Source of the DNA: Perlucidibaca piscinae DSM 21586
GTDB taxonomy: Bacteria; Pseudomonadota; Gammaproteobacteria; Pseudomonadales; Moraxellaceae
DNA: 64,000 bases
Assembly (NCBI RefSeq): GCF_000420045.1
Contig: NZ_ATUE01000005.1
Span: forward strand, 496,001 to 560,000
Reading direction: 5' to 3'
Numbering within the stretch: the stretch's first letter is position 1; each line of letters opens with the position of its first letter. The notes beneath the pieces were generated by a model. The model ran no database searches. It worked only from the letters and a program-made list of their open reading frames with translations, and had not been told where the DNA came from. Below, in pieces: positions 16,316 to 24,093 of this stretch. The position numbers were made by a program, and so were the translations under genes.

Positions 16316-16748
16316 ACTGCCCGAGCGCTTGCTGGCATTCGATTTCGGTACCAAACGCATGGGCGTGGCCAGTGGTCAGGTGGTGACCGGGCTCGGCACG
16401 CCGCTGGAGCCTGTGCCGGCGCAGGACGGCATTCCCGACTGGGCGCGCATCGAGGCGCTGGTGGCGGAGTGGCGTCCGCAGGTGATGCTGGTCGGCAATC
16501 CGCTGAACATGGATGGCACGGTGTCGGAGCTGAGCCTGCGTGCACTCAAGTTCGCGCGCCGGCTGGCGGCCCGCTTTCCTGCCGTGCCGGTGTATCAGCA
16601 GGACGAGCGCCTGAGCACGCGGGCCGCGCGTGAAACGCTGCGCGAGGTCAGTCAGCAGCGCCGAGGACGCTTGCCGTCACTGGATTCGACGGCCGCCTGC
16701 CATCTGGTCATGGCCTGGTTCGAGGCGCCGAACTGGCAGCGGGTCTGA
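16308..16748 (+). CDS. ruvX: RuvX/YqgF family RNase H-fold nuclease
   Basis: The 146-residue protein shows the YqgF fold motifs: the first acidic strand LAFDFGTKRMGVA (9-21), LVGNPLNMDG near residue 63, the DERLST segment near 102, and a C-terminal DSTAAC acidic position near 127. It is described as a putative pre-16S rRNA nuclease and Holliday junction resolvase-like protein. The overlap with yqgE shows cotranscription. In pseudomonads pyrR follows; here an unrelated small gene takes that place. Confidence 0.95.
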   Translation: MPELPERLLAFDFGTKRMGVASGQVVTGLGTPLEPVPAQDGIPDWARIEALVAEWRPQVMLVGNPLNMDGTVSELSLRALKFARRLAARFPAVPVYQQDERLSTRAARETLREVSQQRRGRLPSLDSTAACHLVMAWFEAPNWQRV

Positions 16749-16783
16749 CAGACAGGAATTCATCGGGAGAGCGAGGCAGGATC

Positions 16784-17194
16784 ATGGCGGTTCAGGCAAG
16801 GCGTGAGGGTGGGGATCTGCTGATACGGCCGGGCGGTCTGCGTGCCGGGGTGCGTGTGCCGCTGGCGCAGATCACCCGCTGGGATTGCCTGCACGAGGCA
16901 CTGGGGCGGCGTTTCCTGGCTTTTCATCTCGGTGATCGCACGGCCTACGTGCAGCTGCCCCGGCTTTCTCGCGACGAGCGCGATGTCCTGGTCGCGACGC
17001 TGACCGAGCTGGTCGGCCAGGCGCCCGACGTCAGCCTGCTCGAGGGCGAGCGAGACAACACGCACTGGCTCAAGGTCTGGGAAGTGATCAAGATGATCGG
17101 CCGCTACCTGCGTCTGTTCATCAATCCGCTGCGCTCGCCGGCCCCGCCGCCGAAGCGCCCGGCTCCGCCGGCGAAGCCGCCGTCAGCGTCGTGA
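16784..17194 (+). CDS. Uncharacterised small protein between ruvX and pyrB
   Basis: The 136-residue product is not recognised. Residues 1-90 look like a small alpha/beta domain (LLIRPGGLRAGVRVPL, then FLAFHLGDRTAYVQLPRLSRDERDVL), followed by an amphipathic stretch WLKVWEVIKMIGRYLRLFINPL and a proline/lysine-rich tail from about residue 115. There is no signal peptide, and the WEVIKMIGRYLRLFI stretch could lie along a membrane surface. The position is that of pyrR in Pseudomonas, but there is no phosphoribosyltransferase PRPP loop, so it is not PyrR. Confidence 0.6.
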   Translation: MAVQARREGGDLLIRPGGLRAGVRVPLAQITRWDCLHEALGRRFLAFHLGDRTAYVQLPRLSRDERDVLVATLTELVGQAPDVSLLEGERDNTHWLKVWEVIKMIGRYLRLFINPLRSPAPPPKRPAPPAKPPSAS

Positions 17195-17270
17195 GGCAGG
17201 TGTCGGGCAGCACTTCCGGTTGCCCGTTCTCGGCTACAATGGCGCGGATTCGTTCCGGGATGCCGCGCTC

Positions 17271-18281
17271 ATGCACCATTCTCACGCTCACCAGGCCAGC
17301 CGTTTGCAGCTGAATGGTGAAGGCCGACTGCGCCACTTTCTCAGCACCGAGGGCCTGTCCCGCGAGCTGCTCACCGAACTTCTCGACCGCGCCGACAGCT
17401 TCCTCGATGGCTCGGGCGGCATCCGCAACGTGCCGCTGCTTGCCGGCCGCACCGTGATGAACCTGTTCTTCGAGCCCTCGACCCGCACCCGCACCACCTT
17501 CGAGGTGGCGGCCAAGCGCCTGTCGGCCGACGTGCTCAACATCGACATTTCCAAGAGCTCGACCAGCAAGGGCGAGACCCTGCGCGACATGCTGTGGAAC
17601 CTCGAGGCGATGACCGCTGACATCTTCGTGGTGCGCCACGGCGCCTCCGGCGCGGCACACTTCATCGCCAGCCAGGTCACGCCCGACATCGCGGTGATCA
17701 ATGCCGGCGATGGCCGTCATGCCCACCCGACCCAGGCCATGCTGGACATGCTCACCATCCGCCGCCATGCCGGCGAGTTCAGCGGTCTCACCGTGGCCAT
17801 CATCGGCGACATCCGGCACTCCCGCGTCGCGCGGTCGGAGATCCACGCCCTGCAGACCCTGGGCGCGCGCGAGGTCCGCGTGATCGGCCCGCGCACCCTG
17901 CTGCCGCGCGACTTCGAGGAGCTCGGCGTGAAGGTGTTCGAGGACATGGCGGCCGGGCTGGCCGGTGTCGATGTCGCCATCGCCCTGCGCATCCAGAACG
18001 AGCGCATGGAGTCGGCGCTGCTGCCTGGCAGCAGCGAGTTCTATGCCCGCTACGGCCTGACCCGCGAGCGTCTCAAGGTGGCCAGCCCGAATGTGCTGGT
18101 GATGCACCCCGGCCCCATCAACCGCGGTGTCGAGATCGAGTCCGAGGTCGCTGACGGTCCGCATTCCCTGATTCTCAAGCAGGTCAACTACGGCATCGCC
18201 GTGCGCATGGCCGTGCTCTCCATGGCCATGGAAGGGCAGGATGCCGACCAGGCCCGTCGTCAACAGGAGGCCGCGCAATGA
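17271..18281 (+). CDS. pyrB: Aspartate carbamoyltransferase catalytic subunit
   Basis: The 336-residue enzyme has the carbamoyl phosphate loop FFEPSTRTRTTFE (near 64-76), the SSTSKGETL loop (near 92-100), GDGRHAHPTQAMLD (near 145-158) and the HPGPINRG C-terminal block near 281. It forms N-carbamoyl-aspartate in UMP synthesis. The ATG at 17271 is preferred over one at 17220 because the family N-terminus is short. It overlaps the following dihydroorotase-like gene by four bases, matching the pseudomonad PyrB-PyrC' holoenzyme in which the inactive DHOase subunit holds the PyrB trimers together. Confidence 0.97.
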   Translation: MHHSHAHQASRLQLNGEGRLRHFLSTEGLSRELLTELLDRADSFLDGSGGIRNVPLLAGRTVMNLFFEPSTRTRTTFEVAAKRLSADVLNIDISKSSTSKGETLRDMLWNLEAMTADIFVVRHGASGAAHFIASQVTPDIAVINAGDGRHAHPTQAMLDMLTIRRHAGEFSGLTVAIIGDIRHSRVARSEIHALQTLGAREVRVIGPRTLLPRDFEELGVKVFEDMAAGLAGVDVAIALRIQNERMESALLPGSSEFYARYGLTRERLKVASPNVLVMHPGPINRGVEIESEVADGPHSLILKQVNYGIAVRMAVLSMAMEGQDADQARRQQEAAQ

Positions 18282-19525
18282 CTGCCATTCGCTATCTCGG
18301 GGCGCGCGTGCTGGATCCGGCCAGCGGGCTGGATGCGCTGACGCCGGTGGTGATCGACCAGGGCCGCGTGCTGGCCACGGGAGAGGGGGCGCAAGCCATG
18401 ACCGTGGCCGCCGAGGAGTCGGTGACCGGGCACTGGATCGTGCCGGCCTTCATCGACCTGTGCGCGCGCCTGCGCGAGCCGGGCCCGCGCCTGCATGGCA
18501 CCCTGGCCAGCGAGACCCGGGCCGCCGCCGCCGCCGGTTTCCGCCACCTGGTGCTGCCACCGGATACCCAGCCGGTGCTGGATCACGCTGCCATCGCCAC
18601 CCAGGTCATCGAGAAGGCCCAGGCCGCCGGTCATGCCCGTGTCTATCCGGTGGGCGCGCTGACGCGCGGACTGGAGGGCAGGGCATTGGCGCCCATGGGC
18701 GGCCTGAAGTCGGCCGGCTGTGTCGGCGTGGGCCAGGCGCGTCAGCCCATGGCCAGTGTCGAGACCCTGCTGCGCTGCCTGGAATATGCCGGCAGCCTGG
18801 ATCTGACGGTGTTCATCTCGCCCGAGGAGGCCTCGCTGGCGCTTGGCTCGGCACATGACGGCTTCATGGCCTCGCGCCTGGGCCTGATCGGCATCCCGTC
18901 GACGGCGGAAACCGTCGCGCTGGCCACGGCGCTGCTGCTGATCGAGCAGACCGGCGTGCGCGCCCACATCGGCCAGATCTCCTGTGCCGGCTCCGTGCGG
19001 CTGCTGGAAGCGGCCAAGGCGCGCGGTCTGCGCGTGACCGCCGATGTCGCCATGCACCAGCTGCACCTGACCGACCAGGCCATCGACGGCTTCAACGCCA
19101 TGGCGCATGTGCGTCCGCCGTTCCGCAGCGAAAGCGACCGGCAGGCCCTGATCGCCGGTGTGCGCGATGGCGTCATCGATGCCGTCTGCTCCGATCACCA
19201 GCCGCTGGATGCCTCCGCCAAGCTGGCGCCGTTCGCCGAGGCTCTGCCTGGCATCAGCAGCCTGGAAACCCTGTTGCCGCTGGGCCTGCAGCTGGTGGAC
19301 CAGGGTGACCTGACGACATCACGCCTGATCGATGCGCTGACCGCGGCCCCGGCGCGGGTGCTGGGGCTGCCGCTGGGTCGCCTGGACCAGGCCGGATCGG
19401 GCGTGCTGCTGGTGGATCCTCAGGCAGCCTGGACGGTCACTGCCGAGGCCCTGCTGTCCACGGGCAAGAACACGCCCTTCCTGGGCGCGACCATGGCCGG
19501 TCGGGTGCTGCGCGCACTGGCCTGA
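18278..19525 (+). CDS. pyrX: Non-catalytic dihydroorotase-like subunit PyrC'
   Basis: The 415-residue protein aligns with dihydroorotase along its length but lacks the metal site. The first-strand H-x-H that normally precedes LREPG is C-A-R here (DLCARLREPG near residue 58), and the later SDHQPLD replaces the TDHAPH of active enzymes. This matches PyrC' (PyrX) of Pseudomonas, a structural partner needed for assembly of the aspartate transcarbamoylase dodecamer and not an enzyme. The ATGA overlap with pyrB ensures coupled translation. An active pyrC must lie elsewhere in the genome. Confidence 0.9.
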   Translation: MTAIRYLGARVLDPASGLDALTPVVIDQGRVLATGEGAQAMTVAAEESVTGHWIVPAFIDLCARLREPGPRLHGTLASETRAAAAAGFRHLVLPPDTQPVLDHAAIATQVIEKAQAAGHARVYPVGALTRGLEGRALAPMGGLKSAGCVGVGQARQPMASVETLLRCLEYAGSLDLTVFISPEEASLALGSAHDGFMASRLGLIGIPSTAETVALATALLLIEQTGVRAHIGQISCAGSVRLLEAAKARGLRVTADVAMHQLHLTDQAIDGFNAMAHVRPPFRSESDRQALIAGVRDGVIDAVCSDHQPLDASAKLAPFAEALPGISSLETLLPLGLQLVDQGDLTTSRLIDALTAAPARVLGLPLGRLDQAGSGVLLVDPQAAWTVTAEALLSTGKNTPFLGATMAGRVLRALA

Positions 19526-19582
19526 CAGGGCGGAGGCGGTTTGCGACAATCCCGCCATCCAGGCATCTCAGGAGACCGGCAA

Positions 19583-20311
19583 ATGGCACCGGACCATGTT
19601 CCCGACGCCTCGCTTGCGCGTTGGCAGGCGGTGTCTGCGCGCATCGAGGCTGCCGTCGCGGCGGCCGGGCGTGCGGCCGGCTCGGTGAGTCTGCTGGCCG
19701 TGAGCAAGTTCCAGCCTGCCGATGCCATTCGTGCCCTGCACGCAGCAGGCCAGCACGACTTCGGCGAAAACTACGTGCAGGAAGCGCTGGCCAAGATGGC
19801 TGAGCTGGCCGATCTGGACATACGCTGGCATCTGATCGGTCCGTTGCAGAGCAACAAGACCCGGGTCGTCGCCGAACGCTTTGACTGGGTGCACAGCGTC
19901 GATCGCCTGAAGATCGCCGAGCGTCTGTCGGCGCAGCGCCCTGAACAGCTGCCGCCGCTGAACATCTGCCTGCAGGTCAACATCGACGACGAGGACAGCA
20001 AGGCGGGATGCGTGCCGGATGATCTGGAGGCGCTGGCAGGCGCCGTCATGACGCTGCCGCGCCTGCGTCTGCGTGGCCTCATGGTGATTCCGCGCCCGGG
20101 CAACCATGCCGCGCTGGCGGCGCTGGCCAAGACACATGCCGATTTACTCGCTAGACTGCCTGCGCTGTCGCAGCAGCCCTTCGACACCCTGTCGATGGGC
20201 ATGTCGGATGACCTCGATGCCGCCATTGCCGCCGGCAGCAGCTGCGTCCGCGTCGGTACGGCGCTGTTTGGCCCGCGCCCGGTTGCCGCCTCGAACGTCA
20301 CCGAGTCTTGA
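19583..20311 (+). CDS. yggS: YggS family pyridoxal phosphate homeostasis protein
   Basis: The 242-residue protein is a one-domain fold III PLP-binding protein: LLAVSKFQPADAI with the PLP lysine near residue 39, FGENYVQEAL near 62, WHLIGPLQSNKTR near 82, and the C-terminal LSMGMSDDLDAAIAAGSSCVRVGTALFG phosphate-binding region (seen as LSMGMSDD and RVGTALFG). It buffers free PLP; no enzymatic reaction is known. The start at 19583 has GGAG upstream. It is the first of the conserved yggS-proC-yggT-yggU set. Confidence 0.95.
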   Translation: MAPDHVPDASLARWQAVSARIEAAVAAAGRAAGSVSLLAVSKFQPADAIRALHAAGQHDFGENYVQEALAKMAELADLDIRWHLIGPLQSNKTRVVAERFDWVHSVDRLKIAERLSAQRPEQLPPLNICLQVNIDDEDSKAGCVPDDLEALAGAVMTLPRLRLRGLMVIPRPGNHAALAALAKTHADLLARLPALSQQPFDTLSMGMSDDLDAAIAAGSSCVRVGTALFGPRPVAASNVTES

Positions 20312-20328
20312 GTGCAAGGAACGTTGTC

Positions 20329-21171
20329 ATGAGTACCCAGCAATTTCCCGTCATCGGCTTCATCGGGGCGGGCAACATGGCCACGGCGCTGGCGGGAGGT
20401 TTGCTCGCCCAGGGCTGGCCGGCTCCGCGCATCTGGCTGTCCGACCAGCATCTGCCCCAGCTGCAGGCGCATGCCGAGCGCGGCTGCCGCACCACGGCTG
20501 ACAATGCCGAGCTGGTTGCCGCTGCGGACATCGTGGTGCTGGCGGTCAAGCCGCAGGTCATGGCAGCGGTGCTGCAGCCGCTGGCAGCCAGTGTGCAGGC
20601 GCGTCGTCCGCTGATCATTTCCATCGCTGCCGGCCTCTCGGTGGCCAGTCTGGATGCCTGGCTGGGTGGCGGCCAGGCCATTGTCCGTGCCATGCCCAAT
20701 ACCCCGGCGCTGGTGCAGACCGGTGCCGCCGGCCTCTTCGCCGCCGATGCCGTCAGCCATGCCCACCGTCAGCTTGCCGAACGCGTGCTGTCGGCCGTCG
20801 GCCTCGCCATCTGGGTCGAGCAGGAGTCGCTGATTGATGCCGTGACGGCGGTGTCCGGTTCCGGTCCGGCCTATTTCTTTCACCTCATGGAGGCCATGAT
20901 CGCCGCCGGCGTGCAGCTCGGCCTGGGCGAGCGCGAGGCACGCGCCCTGACCCTGCAGACCGCCCTGGGTGCCGCGCAGATGGCCATCACCGCCGATGTC
21001 GGTCCGGACGAATTGCGGCGTCGCGTGACCTCGCCCAAGGGCACCACCGAGCAGGCCCTGCGGGTGTTCCAGGAGGCCGATTTCACGACGCTGGTGGCAC
21101 GTGCCATGACCGCCTGCGCGGACCGTGGTGCCGAGCTGGCGCAGGAACTGGGCGCTGCCCGCCACTTTTAA
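20329..21171 (+). CDS. proC: Pyrroline-5-carboxylate reductase
   Basis: The 280-residue enzyme begins with the NAD(P)-binding GFIGAGNMATALAGG (10-24), then AVKPQVM near 77, RAMPNTPALVQTG near 121, and the C-terminal VSGSGPAYFFHLMEA near 170 and RRRVTSPKGTTE near 227 that form the active site. It makes L-proline from pyrroline-5-carboxylate. It follows yggS by 17 bases. The start at 20329 is the ATG next to the conserved first strand. Confidence 0.97.
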   Translation: MSTQQFPVIGFIGAGNMATALAGGLLAQGWPAPRIWLSDQHLPQLQAHAERGCRTTADNAELVAAADIVVLAVKPQVMAAVLQPLAASVQARRPLIISIAAGLSVASLDAWLGGGQAIVRAMPNTPALVQTGAAGLFAADAVSHAHRQLAERVLSAVGLAIWVEQESLIDAVTAVSGSGPAYFFHLMEAMIAAGVQLGLGEREARALTLQTALGAAQMAITADVGPDELRRRVTSPKGTTEQALRVFQEADFTTLVARAMTACADRGAELAQELGAARHF

Positions 21172-21186
21172 GGAGTCGTCGTTCGC

Positions 21187-21765
21187 ATGGATCCGATGTC
21201 GCAAATCCTGCTGCTGCTGGTCAATACCGGCTTCAGCGTGTTCATCCTGCTGGTCTGGCTGCGTTTCGTGCTGCAGCTGTCCGGAGCCGATTTCTACAAC
21301 CCGCTGTCGCAGTTCGTGGTCAAGGCCACCGGCCCGCTGCTGCACCCCCTGCGCCGCGTGGTGCCCAGCCTGTTCGGCCTCGATACCGCCGCGCTGTTCC
21401 TGATCTTCGTGCTCAAGCTGCTGCAGCTGGGTGCCATCGCCACCATCACCAGCCAGGCAGCTTCCCCGATGCTGCTGGTGGTGACGACGATCTTCACGCT
21501 GCTGCTGGGTGCCGCCGATTTCTTCTTCTGGATCATTCTCGGCATGGTCATCCTGAGCTGGGTGGCGATGGCCTCGGGCGGACTCAATCCGGCCCTGATG
21601 CCGCTGATGCAGATTGCCGAGCTGGTGCTGGCGCCATGCCGCCGCCTGCTGCCGGACATGGGCGGCTTCGACCTGTCGCCGATCATCGCCTTCCTGCTGC
21701 TCAAGATCGTCGAGATCCTGCTCGGTGCGGCGTATCCGCAGGTGCTGGCAGCCGTCGGCGGCTGA
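21187..21765 (+). CDS. yggT: YggT family integral membrane protein
   Basis: The 192-residue protein has two copies of the YggT repeat, each a pair of membrane segments. The first holds LLVWLRFVLQLSGADFYNP (near 19-37) and PLRRVVPS (near 56); the second holds LGMVILSWVAMASGG (near 118) and PCRRLLPDMGGFDLSPI (near 147). Members are inner-membrane proteins of unknown function, linked to osmotic tolerance in some bacteria. The gene is 15 bases after proC. Confidence 0.93.
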   Translation: MDPMSQILLLLVNTGFSVFILLVWLRFVLQLSGADFYNPLSQFVVKATGPLLHPLRRVVPSLFGLDTAALFLIFVLKLLQLGAIATITSQAASPMLLVVTTIFTLLLGAADFFFWIILGMVILSWVAMASGGLNPALMPLMQIAELVLAPCRRLLPDMGGFDLSPIIAFLLLKIVEILLGAAYPQVLAAVGG

Positions 21766-21770
21766 ACCGG

Positions 21771-22061
21771 GTGAGTGCGGTCCGCCGTGACGGCGACGAC
21801 ATCCTGCTCACCGTGCATGCCCAGCCGGGGGCGCGTCAGACCGCCTTCGCCGGCCTGCATGGCGAGGCCCTGAAGATTCGCGTGCAGGCGCCGCCGGTGG
21901 AGGGTCGCGCCAATCAGGCCCTGCAGCGTTTCCTGGCAGAGGTCTTTGCCGTGCCGCAGGCGCAGGTCGTGCTGATCAGCGGCCCGACGGCGCGCCACAA
22001 GCGCTGGCGCATCGCGCGGCCGACGCAGCTGCCGGACTGGCTGTTGCCGCTGCTGGCCTAG
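21771..22061 (+). CDS. yggU: DUF167/YggU family protein
   Basis: The 96-residue protein matches YggU: HAQPGARQTAFAGLHG near residue 15, KIRVQAPPVEGRANQAL near 34, and LISGPTARHKRWRI near 68. Function is unknown. The start is taken as the GTG at 21771, five bases after the yggT stop, since the frame further upstream runs antisense-free through yggT and has no family similarity. It is the last gene of the yggS-proC-yggT-yggU set before the metX promoter region. Confidence 0.88.
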   Translation: MSAVRRDGDDILLTVHAQPGARQTAFAGLHGEALKIRVQAPPVEGRANQALQRFLAEVFAVPQAQVVLISGPTARHKRWRIARPTQLPDWLLPLLA

Positions 22062-22070
22062 CTTCGTACA

Positions 22071-22095
22071 CTGCCAGCGCCGCTGCCGCTGGCAG
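22071..22095 (+). other. Perfect hairpin in the yggU-metX gap
   Basis: CTGCCAGCG (22071-22079) and CGCTGGCAG (22087-22095) form a 9-bp stem with a 7-base loop. No T-tract follows, so it could be a Rho-dependent end for the yggU unit or a leader structure of metX. It does not resemble a SAM riboswitch that I know. Confidence 0.45.
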
Positions 22096-22136
22096 TCCCT
22101 GAATGTCCGGAATTCCCGGTCCCGAGACCCGATTCC

Positions 22137-23318
22137 ATGGTGGATGTCCCCGTGTTTGACTACCCCGCCGATAGTGTCGGCCTGGTTGCGCCGCAGCATC
22201 TCGCGGTCGAGACGCCGCTGATGCTGGCGTGCGGCCGCACCTTGCCGCGTTACGACCTGGTCTACGAGACCTACGGCACGCTCAATGCGGATGCCTCCAA
22301 TGGCGTGCTGATCTGTCACGCCCTGTCCGGACATCATCATGCTGCCGGCTACCATGCCGGCGAGGATCCGTCCCGCGCCAAGCCGGGCTGGTGGGATACC
22401 GCCATCGGCCCCGGCAAGGTCATCGACACCCGTCGCTTCTTCGTGGTCGCCATGAACAACCTCGGCGGCTGCCACGGCTCCACCGGGCCTGCGTCGATCA
22501 ACCCCGACACCGGCCAGCCCTGGGGGCCGGACTTCCCCATCGTCGCCGTGCGCGACTGGGTCAAGGTGCAGGCCCTGCTCAGCGACCACCTCGGCATCCG
22601 GCGCTGGGCCGCGGTCGTGGGCGGCTCCCTGGGCGGCATGCAGGTGCTGCGCTGGACCATCGACCAGCCGGAGCGGGTCGCCAACGCCGTCATCATCGCC
22701 AGCGCACCCAAGCTGTCGGCGCAGAACATCGCTTTCAACGAGGTGGCGCGCCAGGCCATCCGCCGCGATCCCGAATTCCATGGCGGGCGCTACTACGCCC
22801 ATGGCGTGGTGCCCGAGGTCGGCCTGTCGCTGGCGCGCATGGTCGGCCACATCACCTACCTGTCCGACGATGCCATGCGTGACAAGTTCGGTCGTGACCT
22901 GCGCGCCGCCACCTACCAGTACGGCTTTGACGCCGAATTCCAGGTCGAGTCCTACCTGCGCTACCAGGGCGAGGTCTTCTCCAAGCGCTTCGATGCCAAC
23001 ACCTATCTGCTGATGACACGGGTGCTGGACTACTTCGATCCGGCGCGCGACTTTGATCATGATCTGGCGAAGACCTTCGCCAGGGCGCAGGCGCGCTTTC
23101 TGGTGATGTCGTTCACCACCGACTGGCGCTTCTCGCCCGAGCGTTCGCGCGAGATCGTCGATGCCCTGGTGGCAGCCGGCAAGGACGTGTCCTACGCGGA
23201 GATCGACGCGCCCCAGGGTCACGACTCCTTCCTGCTCGACAACCCGCGCTATCTGGGTCTGTTCGGGGCTTTCATGAACCGGGTCGGCAACGATGTGGGG
23301 GCCGGCAATGCGGCTTGA
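22137..23318 (+). CDS. metX: Homoserine O-acyltransferase (MetX; probably succinyl type)
   Basis: The 393-residue alpha/beta hydrolase-fold enzyme has the oxyanion region CHALSGHHHAAG (near 59-70), the nucleophile GGSLGGMQ (Ser near 165), FTTDWRFSPERSREI near 331 with the catalytic Asp, and APQGHDSFLLD near 361 with the His. It activates homoserine for methionine synthesis. Gammaproteobacterial enzymes next to metW, including that of Pseudomonas, use succinyl-CoA despite the MetX fold, so a succinyltransferase (MetXS) is more likely than acetyltransferase. It overlaps metW by 11 bases. Confidence 0.93.
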   Translation: MVDVPVFDYPADSVGLVAPQHLAVETPLMLACGRTLPRYDLVYETYGTLNADASNGVLICHALSGHHHAAGYHAGEDPSRAKPGWWDTAIGPGKVIDTRRFFVVAMNNLGGCHGSTGPASINPDTGQPWGPDFPIVAVRDWVKVQALLSDHLGIRRWAAVVGGSLGGMQVLRWTIDQPERVANAVIIASAPKLSAQNIAFNEVARQAIRRDPEFHGGRYYAHGVVPEVGLSLARMVGHITYLSDDAMRDKFGRDLRAATYQYGFDAEFQVESYLRYQGEVFSKRFDANTYLLMTRVLDYFDPARDFDHDLAKTFARAQARFLVMSFTTDWRFSPERSREIVDALVAAGKDVSYAEIDAPQGHDSFLLDNPRYLGLFGAFMNRVGNDVGAGNAA

Positions 23319-23934
23319 TCAGCGTCTGGTGGAGCAGTGGGTGCGTCCGGGGTCGCGCGTGCTGGACCTGGGCTGCGGCAACGGCGAGCTGCTCGCGCAT
23401 CTGCAGCGCACCCGCCAGGTGCGTGGCTACGGCATGGAGATCGATGCCGACAAGATCACCGCGGCCATCGCGCGCGGCGTCAATGTCATCGAGCAGGATC
23501 TCAACCGCGGCCTCGCCAACCTGGCCGATGCCAGCTTCGACACCCTGCTCATGGCGCAGGCGCTGCAGGCCGTGCAGCGTCCGGACGAGCTGCTCGATGA
23601 CATGGTGCGGGTGGCGCGCGAGGTCATCGTCACCTTTCCCAACTTCGGTCACTGGAAGACGCGCTGGTACCTGATCCGTCACGGCCGCATGCCGGTGTCG
23701 CGCGCGCTGCCCTACGGCTGGTACGACACGCCCAACATCCACCTCTGCACTTTCCGCGATTTCGAGGCCATGTGCCGCGAAAAAGGCCTGAAAGTACTGG
23801 ATCGTCTGGCAGTTGACCAGGATCAGCAGGGCAGCGGCCTGAGCCGTCTTTTCCCCAACCTGTTTGGCGAGATCGGCATTTTCCGGGTCAGCCGGGGCGA
23901 GGTCATTGCCAGGGGCGCTGTCCGGGGGCGGTGA
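23308..23934 (+). CDS. metW: Methionine biosynthesis protein MetW
   Basis: The 208-residue methyltransferase-fold protein has LDLGCGNGELLAHL near residue 18, MEIDADKITAAIARG near 45, and the MetW signature RWYLIRHGRMPVSRALPYGWYDTPNIH (in two parts near 114-140, including YGWYDTPN). In Pseudomonas and Leptospira MetW raises the activity of its MetX partner; its own methyl-transfer activity is unproven. The 11-base overlap with metX shows coexpression. A long inverted-repeat element follows before rdgB. Confidence 0.93.
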   Translation: MRLDQRLVEQWVRPGSRVLDLGCGNGELLAHLQRTRQVRGYGMEIDADKITAAIARGVNVIEQDLNRGLANLADASFDTLLMAQALQAVQRPDELLDDMVRVAREVIVTFPNFGHWKTRWYLIRHGRMPVSRALPYGWYDTPNIHLCTFRDFEAMCREKGLKVLDRLAVDQDQQGSGLSRLFPNLFGEIGIFRVSRGEVIARGAVRGR

Positions 23935-23968
23935 TCTCTGCAGACGCGCCGTGATGATTCGCAACGCA

Positions 23969-24065
23969 CAGGCGGGGGCAGGCGGGCAGACCGTGCGAGG
24001 CAGGGATGCCGAGCCGAGCCTACAGGGATGTATCCACGGCGCGTCTGCCCGCCTGCCCCCGCCTG
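23969..24065 (+). repeat. MITE/REP-like inverted-repeat element with two GGGA hairpins
   Basis: Two perfect 23-bp inverted arms (23969-23991 and 24043-24065) enclose 51 bases. Inside are two small hairpins in tandem: GGCA-GGGA-TGCC (23999-24010) and TACA-GGGA-TGTA (24021-24032). The second, read as RNA on the plus strand, matches the CsrA/RsmA consensus RUACARGGAUGU from the second position. The arms end a few bases before the rdgB ribosome-binding site. There is no U-tract and no transposase. The layout resembles mobile intergenic repeats of pseudomonads. I saw no second copy in the window. Confidence 0.7.
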
Positions 24066-24093
24066 CGCGCCACTGCAAGGAGTACGTTACACC

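Noticed and set aside
21636..21770. N-terminal extension of YggU into yggT
   Set aside because: The extra residues are an out-of-frame reading of yggT with no family similarity; GTG at 21771 gives the normal length.
22062..22136. Possible SAM-responsive riboswitch before metX
   Set aside because: The gap is only 75 bases with one 9-bp hairpin and lacks the multi-helix features of SAM riboswitches that I know.
23969..24065. Inverted repeat as a simple Rho-independent terminator
   Set aside because: There is no U-tract, the loop is 51 bases with its own hairpins, and rdgB follows on the same strand.
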